Of a DNA stretch of 8,148 bases, positions 1 through 5,651 are shown in pieces; position 1 is the stretch's first letter, and the number at the start of each line of letters is the position of its first letter. A program made the position numbers and the translations under genes. Origin of the DNA: Bacteroidales bacterium. GTDB lineage: Bacteria; Bacteroidota; Bacteroidia; Bacteroidales; UBA932. The notes beneath the pieces were generated by a model that was not told the DNA's origin, did not search any database, and was given only the letters and a program-made list of their open reading frames with translations. Location: contig JAFZWC010000001.1 of the NCBI GenBank assembly GCA_017617475.1, positions 1-8,148 on the forward strand. Direction: 5' to 3'.

Positions 1-432
1 GTACACTTTGTCCAGGCCTTCTTCCTTGGCCACACGCAGGAATTCATAAACGTGATCCAGGGAACTGTGCACGCCGCCGTGGGAGGTGAGGCCCATCAGG
101 TGCAGCTTCTTGCCGCTCTTTTTCACGTAGTCGTATGCCGCTTTAATCTCCGGATTCTCCAGGAGCTTATGCTCGCGGCAGGCGATATTGATCTTCACCA
201 GGTCCTGGTACACCACACGGCCGGCACCCAGATTCATGTGGCCCACCTCGGAGTTGCCCATCTGGCCGTCCGGAAGACCTACATATTCACCGCAGGCCTG
301 CAGATGGCCGCAAGGGTATTTTGCGCGTAATGCGTCAATGTTGGGAGTGCCCTGGGTCCAGATGGCGTTGGAATAGTCGTGGCGTCCTTCGCCCCAACCA
401 TCCAGGATCATGAGAAGTACTTTCTTGTTCAT
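1..432 (-). CDS. gpmI: 2,3-bisphosphoglycerate-independent phosphoglycerate mutase, N-terminal part (runs off left edge)
   Basis: Cofactor-independent phosphoglycerate mutase, which interconverts 3- and 2-phosphoglycerate in cytosolic glycolysis and gluconeogenesis. The first 144 codons are visible and the rest lies beyond the left edge. The protein opens with MNKKVLLMILDGWG, the usual start of this alkaline-phosphatase-superfamily enzyme, with Asp11 as a metal ligand. Residues 52-72 hold the hallmark stretch around GLPDGQMGNSEVGH, in which Ser61 is the catalytic nucleophile, followed by GAGRVVYQDLVKIN. Residues 114-123 (GLTSHGGVHS) match the start of the inserted phosphotransferase domain. 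The ATG at 432 is the natural start by family alignment. It lies 37 bases after the tilS stop on the same strand, with no convincing promoter between, so it is probably the last visible gene of a DUF3078-tilS-gpmI operon. No Shine-Dalgarno is seen. Nothing visible suggests a defect. Confidence 0.96.
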   Translation of the reverse strand, partial: MNKKVLLMILDGWGEGRHDYSNAIWTQGTPNIDALRAKYPCGHLQACGEYVGLPDGQMGNSEVGHMNLGAGRVVYQDLVKINIACREHKLLENPEIKAAYDYVKKSGKKLHLMGLTSHGGVHSSLDHVYEFLRVAKEEGLDKVY

Positions 433-469
433 ATCGATATGTTTTTTATTTTCAATAAAGTCTACAAAG

Positions 470-1636
470 TTAAGCATTTTTTGCGGAAATGCGAAGGATG
501 CGCCGGGTGGTGCGGGTAACGCGGACGCTGTGGTCAATGCACCAGCCGGCAATGGCCAGCACGTGATGCCGATCACCGGCCTTCTTGAAGAGCTTGACAA
601 AGGGTTTTTCGTCGGCCGGGATGTGGTGGTCCGTGAACCAGTCCTGAAGCTTTTTCTTGCCGGGAGCGCCCAGCGGCCGAATCCAGTCGCCCGTTTCCCA
701 ACTGCCTTCCACCAGCTCACCGGCCTTGTCGGCATCCAGAATGAGCATCCCCTCCGGCTGCTTCACCGGCTGCGTTCCATCCCAAACTTCCTCGGAAAGG
801 ACGAATTCCTGTTCAGTGGAAGGTAATGCCCTCCGGGGGGCTTGTCCACCCCCGGACAAGGGCAGGGGGAGGGGCCCGCAGATTTTGGGATATATTCGGA
901 GGGAGCTTGCTTCCGGAGAAAATGTCCCAAAAGCTGTGGGAGGGGCCGGAGTGGAGCGAAGCGGAACGGAGTCCCCCCGGAGGGCATTACCTTCCATTTC
1001 TACGGCGAACCTTTCCATGTCGCTGTTCAGCGTCTGGACAAACGAGGGGTTAATCTCCTTGAAGATGGGGAAGACCTGGTTGCGGATCTTGTTGCGTTTG
1101 AAGTCGTTGCTGGCGTTGGTGCGGTCCTCGCGCCAGGTGATGCCGTGCTCGGCGGCAAAGGCCTGGATCTCTTCCCGGGTCAGGGAGAGAAGAGGCCGGA
1201 GCAGGGGGATGTCGGCAAACTCCGGGTCGGGGATAAAGCCCTCGGCCTTCATGCCCAGGATACCCTTCAGGCCCGTTCCGCGGAGCAGGTTCAGCATAAG
1301 GGTTTCGGCATTGTCGTTGGCATTGTGGGCCACCGCTACGCCGGAGTAGCCATGCTCCCGGCAAAGCTCCCCGAACCAGTGATAGCGCAGCCGACGGGCC
1401 GCCATCTCAACGCTGATGGCCTGCCGGGCGGCATAGGCCGATGTGTCAAAGCGTCTGACGTGGCAGGGAATGCCGCGGGCATCGGCCCAGGCTTTAACGA
1501 AGGCTTCGTCTCCGTCGCTTTCTTCTCCCCGCAGGCAAAAGTTGCAGTGGGCAATGGCGAAAGGCCCGCCTTCCAGACGGACCTTTTCTGCCAGGCACAT
1601 GGAATCGATGCCTCCGCTGACTGCAACCAACAGCAT
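470..1636 (-). CDS. tilS: tRNA(Ile)-lysidine synthase carrying an in-frame palindromic insert
   Basis: Uses ATP to join lysine to C34 of the CAU-anticodon tRNA-Ile2, making lysidine so that AUA is read as Ile; cytosolic and normally essential. Seen in the 388-residue protein: PP-loop SGGIDSM at 7-13, the AHNANDNAETLMLNLLRGTG stretch at 103-122, REDRTNASNDFKRNKIRNQVFP at 169-190, and the C-terminal TilS domain around GDWIRPLGAPGKKKLQDWF (316-334) ending VTRTTRRILRI. Residues 215-274 are encoded by a 180-bp palindromic element. Without it the protein would be about 328 residues, and the subdomain that usually links the catalytic and last domains (from memory of Bacteroides TilS, roughly 75-100 residues) appears missing. 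The start is fixed at 1636: an in-frame TGA lies at 1652-1654 and no other start codon is between. This leaves almost nothing before the first strand, shorter than usual. The stop of the upstream DUF3078 gene is one base away (TAA-T-ATG), which suggests translational coupling. Confidence 0.93.
   Translation of the reverse strand: MLLVAVSGGIDSMCLAEKVRLEGGPFAIAHCNFCLRGEESDGDEAFVKAWADARGIPCHVRRFDTSAYAARQAISVEMAARRLRYHWFGELCREHGYSGVAVAHNANDNAETLMLNLLRGTGLKGILGMKAEGFIPDPEFADIPLLRPLLSLTREEIQAFAAEHGITWREDRTNASNDFKRNKIRNQVFPIFKEINPSFVQTLNSDMERFAVEMEGNALRGDSVPLRSTPAPPTAFGTFSPEASSLRIYPKICGPLPLPLSGGGQAPRRALPSTEQEFVLSEEVWDGTQPVKQPEGMLILDADKAGELVEGSWETGDWIRPLGAPGKKKLQDWFTDHHIPADEKPFVKLFKKAGDRHHVLAIAGWCIDHSVRVTRTTRRILRISAKNA
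817..996. repeat. 180-bp palindromic element with 24-bp terminal inverted repeats, in frame inside tilS
   Basis: Bases 817-840 and 973-996 are perfect reverse complements over 24 bp (outer end TGGAAGGTAATG, inner end CCGGGGGG). The match stops on both sides at the next base. Inside are a 7-bp hairpin (841-847 CTTGTCC with 854-860 GGACAAG) and a longer imperfect dyad with arms 873-890 and 925-947, including TTTTGGGA (883-890) against TCCCAAAA (925-932). Length is exactly 60 codons. In the tilS frame there is no stop, and the two repeat ends read EGNALRG and RRALPS. Four of the six frames are open throughout; the other two are interrupted only by the TAA within GGTAATG in each repeat. No transposase and no clear target duplication are seen, so it would be a non-autonomous element. 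Being in frame at a domain junction recalls Rickettsia palindromic elements, which is an analogy and not a homology claim. Copies elsewhere in the genome cannot be checked here. Confidence 0.85.
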
Positions 1637-1637
1637 A

Positions 1638-2702
1638 TTAACGCTTGTGACTCAGCGTGTAAGTGAAGCCCAACTCGAAGTATTCCTTGAACTGGACACC
1701 CTTGGTGTCTCCCTTGCCGTCGTCGTCCGTGTCACGCACCATCACGAAGGGGTCGTAAATCAGGTTGGTGGTGAGCATGATGCCGAAGAACTTGGTCATC
1801 TTCCAGGTAATCTTGTTGTCCCAGGTTACACGGGGCTCATATTTGGGTTTGAGGTAGTTGTAGAACAGGGCTACCTGCGTGTTGTAGGTGAATACTTCGT
1901 TGATGACCCAGGAGGCGTCGGCCTTGAGCTGGGCACCCAGCTCGAAGCGGGCTCCACGGAACTGGCTGTAGTCGCCTTCGTTTTGGGCGGCCTTGCGGGC
2001 TGCGGCGTCGGAGCTGCCGTCCAGAAGTTCCATACCATAAGTGTAACGCAGCTCAGGGATGGTCACGATAACAGCGCCGCCGGTAAGGGGAGCGAAGTTG
2101 AGCGAGAACCAGGGTGCGGGCGTCCACAGCACACCAAGACCCAGGTTGATGTAGGCGGGAGCCAGGAAACCGGACTTGAGCGTACGGGCATCCAGCCAGT
2201 CCTGTCTGGTGGGCTCGTCCTCACCGTTGGCCTTGGGAGTGCCGTAACCGTAGTTCTTGCCGAACTGGGTCTTGAAGTCGAAGCTGGCAGAGTAGGCCAG
2301 GTGCTTCACCGGGGTTTCAAGGCCCCACTTGGACTCCAGGTAAATGCGGTCCTTGGTTTTCTGGAGGATGGGTTTGTCGGCCGAATACATCTGGCCGTAA
2401 TCCAGCTGCAGACGGGTGTTGCCCAGCAACTTATCCTTGGCATATTTGGCCGTTCCGTCCACGCTGCCGGACAGGGAGTAGTTGTTGTAACCGCCGGCGG
2501 CCCACTGGCTCAGATAGGTTTGGCCGAAGCTGAGGCTGGTCACCAGGGTATTGGTCCAGTACTTGGGTTTTTCCTCGGCCTGAGGAACGTCCTCGGCGGT
2601 GGAGAGGGCGGCGGCTGCCTCGGCGGCGGCCGTCTGGGTATTCTGGGCCGATGCTGCCACCGTAGCGGTAAGCATCGCAAAAATGCAGATTAATCTCTTC
2701 AT
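1638..2702 (-). CDS. DUF3078 family protein, probable exported outer-membrane-type beta protein
   Basis: A 354-residue protein of unknown function, recognised as DUF3078, a family typical of Bacteroidota. It starts with a signal peptide (MKRLICIFAMLTATVAASAQ, likely cut after Ala19), then an Ala-rich linker (about 21-45). The family pattern follows: WTNTLVTSLSFGQTYLSQWAAGG (49-71), a DYGQMYS segment (101-107), KTKDRIYLESKWG (115-127) and YSASFDFKTQF (137-147). The remainder alternates polar and aromatic residues and ends in FELGFTYTLSHKR, consistent with amphipathic strands of an outer-membrane barrel; that localisation is inference. I chose the ATG at 2702 over a TTG two codons earlier (2708), because the ATG begins a standard signal peptide. 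It is the first gene of the likely DUF3078-tilS-gpmI unit and sits 94 bases after the proS stop, behind a hairpin. Pairing with tilS and gpmI gives no functional clue. Confidence 0.85.
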   Translation of the reverse strand: MKRLICIFAMLTATVAASAQNTQTAAAEAAAALSTAEDVPQAEEKPKYWTNTLVTSLSFGQTYLSQWAAGGYNNYSLSGSVDGTAKYAKDKLLGNTRLQLDYGQMYSADKPILQKTKDRIYLESKWGLETPVKHLAYSASFDFKTQFGKNYGYGTPKANGEDEPTRQDWLDARTLKSGFLAPAYINLGLGVLWTPAPWFSLNFAPLTGGAVIVTIPELRYTYGMELLDGSSDAAARKAAQNEGDYSQFRGARFELGAQLKADASWVINEVFTYNTQVALFYNYLKPKYEPRVTWDNKITWKMTKFFGIMLTTNLIYDPFVMVRDTDDDGKGDTKGVQFKEYFELGFTYTLSHKR

Positions 2703-2738
2703 CTTCAAAGACTTATGTTATGATAATTTACTAATAAA

Positions 2739-2787
2739 TGTCTCTTTTCCGGAGCATCGGCAATAATATAGCGGAGGAAAAGAGACA
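2739..2787 (-). terminator. 12-bp hairpin after proS, candidate terminator
   Basis: TGTCTCTTTTCC (2739-2750) is perfectly complementary to GGAAAAGAGACA (2776-2787), with a 25-base loop. On the minus strand it starts 9 bases after the proS stop and is followed by TTTATTAG, a weak T-rich tail. It could end proS transcription. The long loop and the weak tail also allow a leader structure in front of the DUF3078 gene or partial read-through. Confidence 0.45.
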
Positions 2788-2796
2788 GCTATTATC

Positions 2797-4275
2797 TTAA
2801 TAAGACCGGGCAAAGAGCACCCTCTGGTGGGAAGGCTTGCCGGTGTAGATGCACTTGCCTTCTTCCATGCAGACGGCGCTGTCCACGGGAATGCAGCGGA
2901 TGGTGGCCTTGGTCTCTTCCTGGATCTTGGCCTCGGTCTCGGCCGTGCCGTCCCAGTGGCAGAGGAGGAATCCGCCCTTCTCAATCTCTTCCTTGAATTC
3001 CTCCCAGGTGTCCACCTTGCGGATGGAAGCGTCGCGGAAGGCGAGGGCCTTGTTGTAAATGCTCTTCTGGATATCGTCCAGGAGGCCGATGATGCGGTCT
3101 TCCAGACCTTCGATGGGCTCGGAAATCTTTTCCAGGGTGTCGCGGCGGGCTACCTCCACGGTGCCGTTCTGCAGGTCGCGGGGACCCATGGCCAGGCGCA
3201 CGGGAACGCCCTTAAGCTCCCATTCGGCAAACTTGAAGCCGGGACGCAGGGTGTCGCGGTCGTCAATCTCTACGCTGTGGCCCTTGGCTTCCAGGGCTTT
3301 CTTTACCTCGTACATCTTGTCCAGCACGGCATTGTGCTCTTCCTCGCTCTTGTAGATGGGGACCATGACCACCTGGATGGGGGCCAGGGCGGGAGGCAGG
3401 ACCAGACCGTTGTCGTCACCGTGGGCCATGATGAGGGCTCCCATCAGGCGGGTACTTACGCCCCAGGAGGTGGCCCACACAAAGTCCTGCTTGCCTTCGT
3501 TGTTGGTGAACTGGACGTCGAAGCTCTTGGCGAAATTCTGGCCCAGGAAGTGGGACGTACCGGCCTGCAGGGCCTTTCCGTCCTGCATGAGGGCCTCAAT
3601 GGTCATGGTGTCCAGGGCGCCGGCGAAACGCTCGCCCGGGCTCTTGTGACCCACTACCACGGGCAGGGCCATGATCTCGCGGGCGAACTTGGCGTAAACG
3701 TTCACCATCTGCTCCTTGCGGGCCTCGGCCTCTTCGGCCGTGGCGTGGGCGGTATGGCCTTCCTGCCACAGGAATTCGGCGGTGCGGAGGAACAGGCGGG
3801 TGCGCATTTCCCAACGGACTACGTTGCACCACTGGTTGCACAGGATGGGGAGGTCTCTCCAGGAGTGCACCCAGTTCTTATAGGTATTCCAGATAATGGT
3901 TTCGGATGTGGGGCGGACAATGAGTTCCTCTTCCAGCTTGGCCTCGGGGTCCACTACGATTCCGTTGCCGTCCGGGGCGTTCATGAGGCGGTGGTGGGTG
4001 ACCACGGCGCATTCCTTGGCGAAGCCGGCCACATGTTCGGCCTCACGGCTGAAGAAAGACTTGGGGATGAACAGGGGGAAATAGGCGTTCTTTACTCCGG
4101 TTTCCTTGAACATGCCGTCCAGGATGCCCTGCATCTTCTCCCAAATGGCGTATCCATAGGGTTTGATGACCATGCATCCGCGTACGGCGGACTGCTCTGC
4201 CAAATCTGCTTTTACTACCAGGTCGTTGTACCACTGGGAGTAATTCTCCGACCTGCTGGTTACCTCTTTTGCCAT
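2797..4275 (-). CDS. proS: Prolyl-tRNA synthetase, eukaryote/archaeal-like short type
   Basis: Cytosolic class II aminoacyl-tRNA synthetase that charges tRNA-Pro with proline. At 492 residues it is the short eukaryote/archaeal-like ProRS without the editing insertion of the E. coli type. Seen: [13 protein letters not shown] near 38-49 (motif 1 region), the RPTSE loop at 121-125, class II motif 2 around [20 protein letters not shown] (154-173), [20 protein letters not shown] (269-288) leading into LVLPP as motif 3, and an anticodon-binding domain starting near IQVVMVPI (300-307). The C-terminal domain has Cys439, Cys461, Cys469 and Cys475 as possible zinc ligands and ends in Tyr492, as is usual for this type. 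The ATG at 4275 gives the family's normal N-terminus. It is read divergently from the lipoprotein gene across a 179-base spacer. No Shine-Dalgarno is visible. All expected motifs are intact. Confidence 0.97.
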   Translation of the reverse strand: MAKEVTSRSENYSQWYNDLVVKADLAEQSAVRGCMVIKPYGYAIWEKMQGILDGMFKETGVKNAYFPLFIPKSFFSREAEHVAGFAKECAVVTHHRLMNAPDGNGIVVDPEAKLEEELIVRPTSETIIWNTYKNWVHSWRDLPILCNQWCNVVRWEMRTRLFLRTAEFLWQEGHTAHATAEEAEARKEQMVNVYAKFAREIMALPVVVGHKSPGERFAGALDTMTIEALMQDGKALQAGTSHFLGQNFAKSFDVQFTNNEGKQDFVWATSWGVSTRLMGALIMAHGDDNGLVLPPALAPIQVVMVPIYKSEEEHNAVLDKMYEVKKALEAKGHSVEIDDRDTLRPGFKFAEWELKGVPVRLAMGPRDLQNGTVEVARRDTLEKISEPIEGLEDRIIGLLDDIQKSIYNKALAFRDASIRKVDTWEEFKEEIEKGGFLLCHWDGTAETEAKIQEETKATIRCIPVDSAVCMEEGKCIYTGKPSHQRVLFARSY

Positions 4276-4282
4276 AGTCTTA

Positions 4283-4314
4283 TTTGTTTTTTTTCGTTTT
4301 TGTGCTTAATATTG
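4283..4314 (+). promoter_or_regulatory. Candidate Bacteroidota-type promoter for the lipoprotein gene
   Basis: TTTG at 4283-4286 and TAATATTG at 4307-4314 are 20 bases apart. They match the Bacteroidota -33 TTTG and -7 TAnnTTTG boxes with one mismatch in the second. The start would fall near 4320, giving a leader of about 135 bases that includes the GC-rich hairpin at 4414-4431 and the Shine-Dalgarno. AT-rich surroundings make chance matches likely. Confidence 0.35.
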
Positions 4315-4364
4315 TTCCCGTAAAACGGACAGGCAGGTATAAATCTTGCATATTCCGTACTAGG

Positions 4365-4379
4365 GCCGATTTTTTCGGC
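4365..4379 (-). other. Small hairpin at the predicted 5' end of the proS transcript
   Basis: GCCGA (4365-4369) pairs with TCGGC (4375-4379) around a five-base loop, T on the plus strand and A in the minus-strand RNA. It directly follows the TACCTTTG box on the minus strand, so it would lie at or next to the transcript start. A role in mRNA stability is a guess. Confidence 0.3.
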
Positions 4380-4380
4380 A

Positions 4381-4411
4381 CAAAGGTACATATTTTTATT
4401 GAAATTTTAAA
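4381..4411 (-). promoter_or_regulatory. Candidate Bacteroidota-type promoter for proS
   Basis: Read on the minus strand, TACCTTTG (4388-4381) matches the -7 box TAnnTTTG exactly. TTTA lies 19 bases upstream (4411-4408) as a 3-of-4 match to the -33 TTTG box. Transcription would start near 4374, leaving a leader of about 100 bases before the proS ATG. Confidence 0.5.
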
Positions 4412-4413
4412 TT

Positions 4414-4431
4414 CCCTCCCCTTGGGGAGGG
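4414..4431. repeat. CCCTCCCC/GGGGAGGG hairpin upstream of the lipoprotein gene
   Basis: CCCTCCCC (4414-4421) and GGGGAGGG (4424-4431) form a perfect dyad separated only by TT. It lies between the candidate promoter and the ribosome-binding site, 23 bases before the ATG. The pyrimidine arm can also pair with the GGAGG of the ribosome-binding site at 4442-4446, so two alternative folds are possible. Short CCCTCCCC-type dyads are, from memory, common REP-like repeats in this phylum. Confidence 0.55.
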
Positions 4432-4440
4432 GGGATTAAT

Positions 4441-4447
4441 AGGAGGT
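4441..4447 (+). promoter_or_regulatory. Perfect Shine-Dalgarno AGGAGGT before the lipoprotein gene
   Basis: AGGAGGT lies 7 bases before the ATG at 4455, a textbook sequence and spacing that fixes the start. It stands out because the other starts visible here (tilS, gpmI, proS, the OmpP1/FadL-type gene, dnaK) have no such site, as is usual in Bacteroidota. Confidence 0.7.
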
Positions 4448-4454
4448 CAGAACT

Positions 4455-5639
4455 ATGAAAAAGAATCTTTTGGCATATGGAGTCTTTCTCCTGGCCGCCC
4501 TTTCATGCTCTACCACAAGCCGCGTCGGCACGCAAGCCTTTGACGACGGCGTCTATTCCCGTCCGGTTCAGGTAGTCCAGGATGTTCCCACCAGCGAGGA
4601 ACTGGACAACCTGCTGGCCGACAGTCACGCCTCCCAGGCCTATATCCTCAGCGCCGGGGACACCCTGTTCGTGCCCGAAGGCAAGAAAATCCGTTTCTCC
4701 AAAGACGATACCATTATCACGGTCTGGGACACCCCCGCATGGGCCTATGACTATTCCTGGTCTTTCCGCCCCTGGTATATGAGGGACTATTGGGGATATT
4801 ACGGCCCCTGGCACTACGATTATTGGTTTTACAGGCCCTGGCGTTATAGTTACTGGTATAGCCCCACATACAGTTCCTGGTACTGGGACCCCTGGTACTA
4901 TGATACCTGGTATTGGGACCCTTATTACCACTACGGCTATTACGGCGGTTATTACAGCCACTGGAACTATTATTATGATGCCTGGTACTGGAACCGTTTT
5001 GGTCCCGGTTACTATGGGGGCTATTTCTATCCCGTCTATTGGGGCGGTGCCACAAGGATCCATCGCAGCCAGGCTATGAGCCTGGGTCACCGGGAAGGTA
5101 ACTTCGGTGCCCGCGGCGCCGCTTCCCACAGCGTAGTGTCCCGCGGAAGAACCGCATCCCGCGGCGAGGCGCTTTCCCGTGCCACCAAATCGGCCGGGCG
5201 TTCCGTTTCCCGTTCCGGCGCGTCCACGCGCTCTTCGGTGGTAACCCGCCCTTCCGGTGCTTCCCGTTCGTCTGCGGCCACCCGCGCCGTTTCCGGCAGC
5301 ACTGCCCGCTCTTCCTACGGCAGCACAACGCGTTCCTCCTCCGGCAGTGTCACGCGTTCCGGCCGCAGTTCCAACTACCGGCCCAGCGGCAGCGCCCGTT
5401 CGTCGGCCGGTGAAAGCGTACGCTCTTCAGGCAGCTCTTACGGCACCCGTTCCACGGGCTCTTCCAACTACCGTTCCGGCGGTACCGATGTCCGTTCCTC
5501 TTCCGGTGCTTCCAGCTACCGTTCTTCCAGCAGCTCTTCCAGCTCCCGCTCATCGGGCAGCTACTCGGGCGGCAGTTCCCGTTCTTCCGGCGGTTCTTCC
5601 GGTGGCGGCAGTTCCCGTTCCTCCGGCGGTCGCCGTTAA
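4455..5639 (+). CDS. Putative lipoprotein with a Trp/Tyr-rich middle and a Ser/Arg-rich low-complexity tail
   Basis: Function not recognised. The 394-residue protein has a lipoprotein-type signal (MKKNLLAYGVFLLAALSC, Cys18 as likely lipidated residue), so it should sit in the cell envelope. Residues 19-90 are ordinary and include a short YILSAGDTLFVPEGKKIRFS segment. Residues 91-196 contain 18 Trp and 33 Tyr in 106 positions, with near-repeats such as SWYWDPWYYD and TWYWDPYYHY (141-160). Residues 201-394 contain about 70 Ser and 30 Arg with one Lys and few acidic residues, so this tail is strongly basic and likely disordered; SNYR and RSSG units recur. It is followed after 12 bases by the OmpP1/FadL-type gene, probably in one operon. 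From memory, similar Tyr-rich lipoproteins occur in Bacteroides under uninformative names. The reading frame is intact from a perfect Shine-Dalgarno to the stop, and the codon use looks like its neighbours. Confidence 0.85.
   Translation: MKKNLLAYGVFLLAALSCSTTSRVGTQAFDDGVYSRPVQVVQDVPTSEELDNLLADSHASQAYILSAGDTLFVPEGKKIRFSKDDTIITVWDTPAWAYDYSWSFRPWYMRDYWGYYGPWHYDYWFYRPWRYSYWYSPTYSSWYWDPWYYDTWYWDPYYHYGYYGGYYSHWNYYYDAWYWNRFGPGYYGGYFYPVYWGGATRIHRSQAMSLGHREGNFGARGAASHSVVSRGRTASRGEALSRATKSAGRSVSRSGASTRSSVVTRPSGASRSSAATRAVSGSTARSSYGSTTRSSSGSVTRSGRSSNYRPSGSARSSAGESVRSSGSSYGTRSTGSSNYRSGGTDVRSSSGASSYRSSSSSSSSRSSGSYSGGSSRSSGGSSGGGSSRSSGGRR
4876..4921 (+). repeat. Short direct repeat in the Trp/Tyr-rich segment
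   Basis: The 16-base stretch at 4876-4891 (CCTGGTACTGGGACCC) recurs at 4906-4921 with one change, an offset of 30 bases. It encodes two adjacent decapeptides, SWYWDPWYYD and TWYWDPYYHY, which suggests that the aromatic region grew by internal duplication. Confidence 0.6.
5568..5630 (+). repeat. 36-bp-period direct repeat in the Ser/Arg-rich tail
   Basis: Bases 5568-5594 recur at 5604-5630 with 26 of 27 identical (both start GGCGGCAGTTCCCGTTC). The offset is 36 bases, or 12 codons, so length change by slippage or recombination would keep the frame. It encodes GGSSRSSGG twice, at the extreme C-terminus. Confidence 0.7.
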
Positions 5640-5651
5640 AAACAGATTATC

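Noticed and set aside
433..469. Separate promoter for gpmI in the 37-base tilS-gpmI gap
   Set aside because: AT-rich with a TTTG on the minus strand, but no matching -7 box at a proper distance; co-transcription with tilS is simpler.
811..1002. Target-site duplication flanking the tilS element
   Set aside because: The bases outside the repeats (GTTCAG on the left, TTTCTA on the right) share no convincing direct repeat, so no duplication is claimed.
842..1666. Plus-strand frame of 274 codons across the tilS element, considered as a gene of the element
   Set aside because: It extends far into tilS antisense, has no motif, and the openness of the element in several frames explains it. It does not encode a recognisable transposase.
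1443..2693. 416-codon plus-strand frame opposite DUF3078 and the tilS start
   Set aside because: Low-complexity Gly/Val/Leu-rich translation with no recognisable domain; the minus strand has a signal peptide and DUF3078 features.
2703..2708. TTG start two codons upstream for the DUF3078 protein
   Set aside because: The ATG at 2702 directly begins a normal signal peptide, and the TTG adds nothing conserved.
2827..4323. 498-codon open frame on the plus strand opposite proS
   Set aside because: Its translation is biased and shows no family motif, while the minus strand encodes a complete ProRS with all class II motifs. It is a GC-driven antisense shadow.
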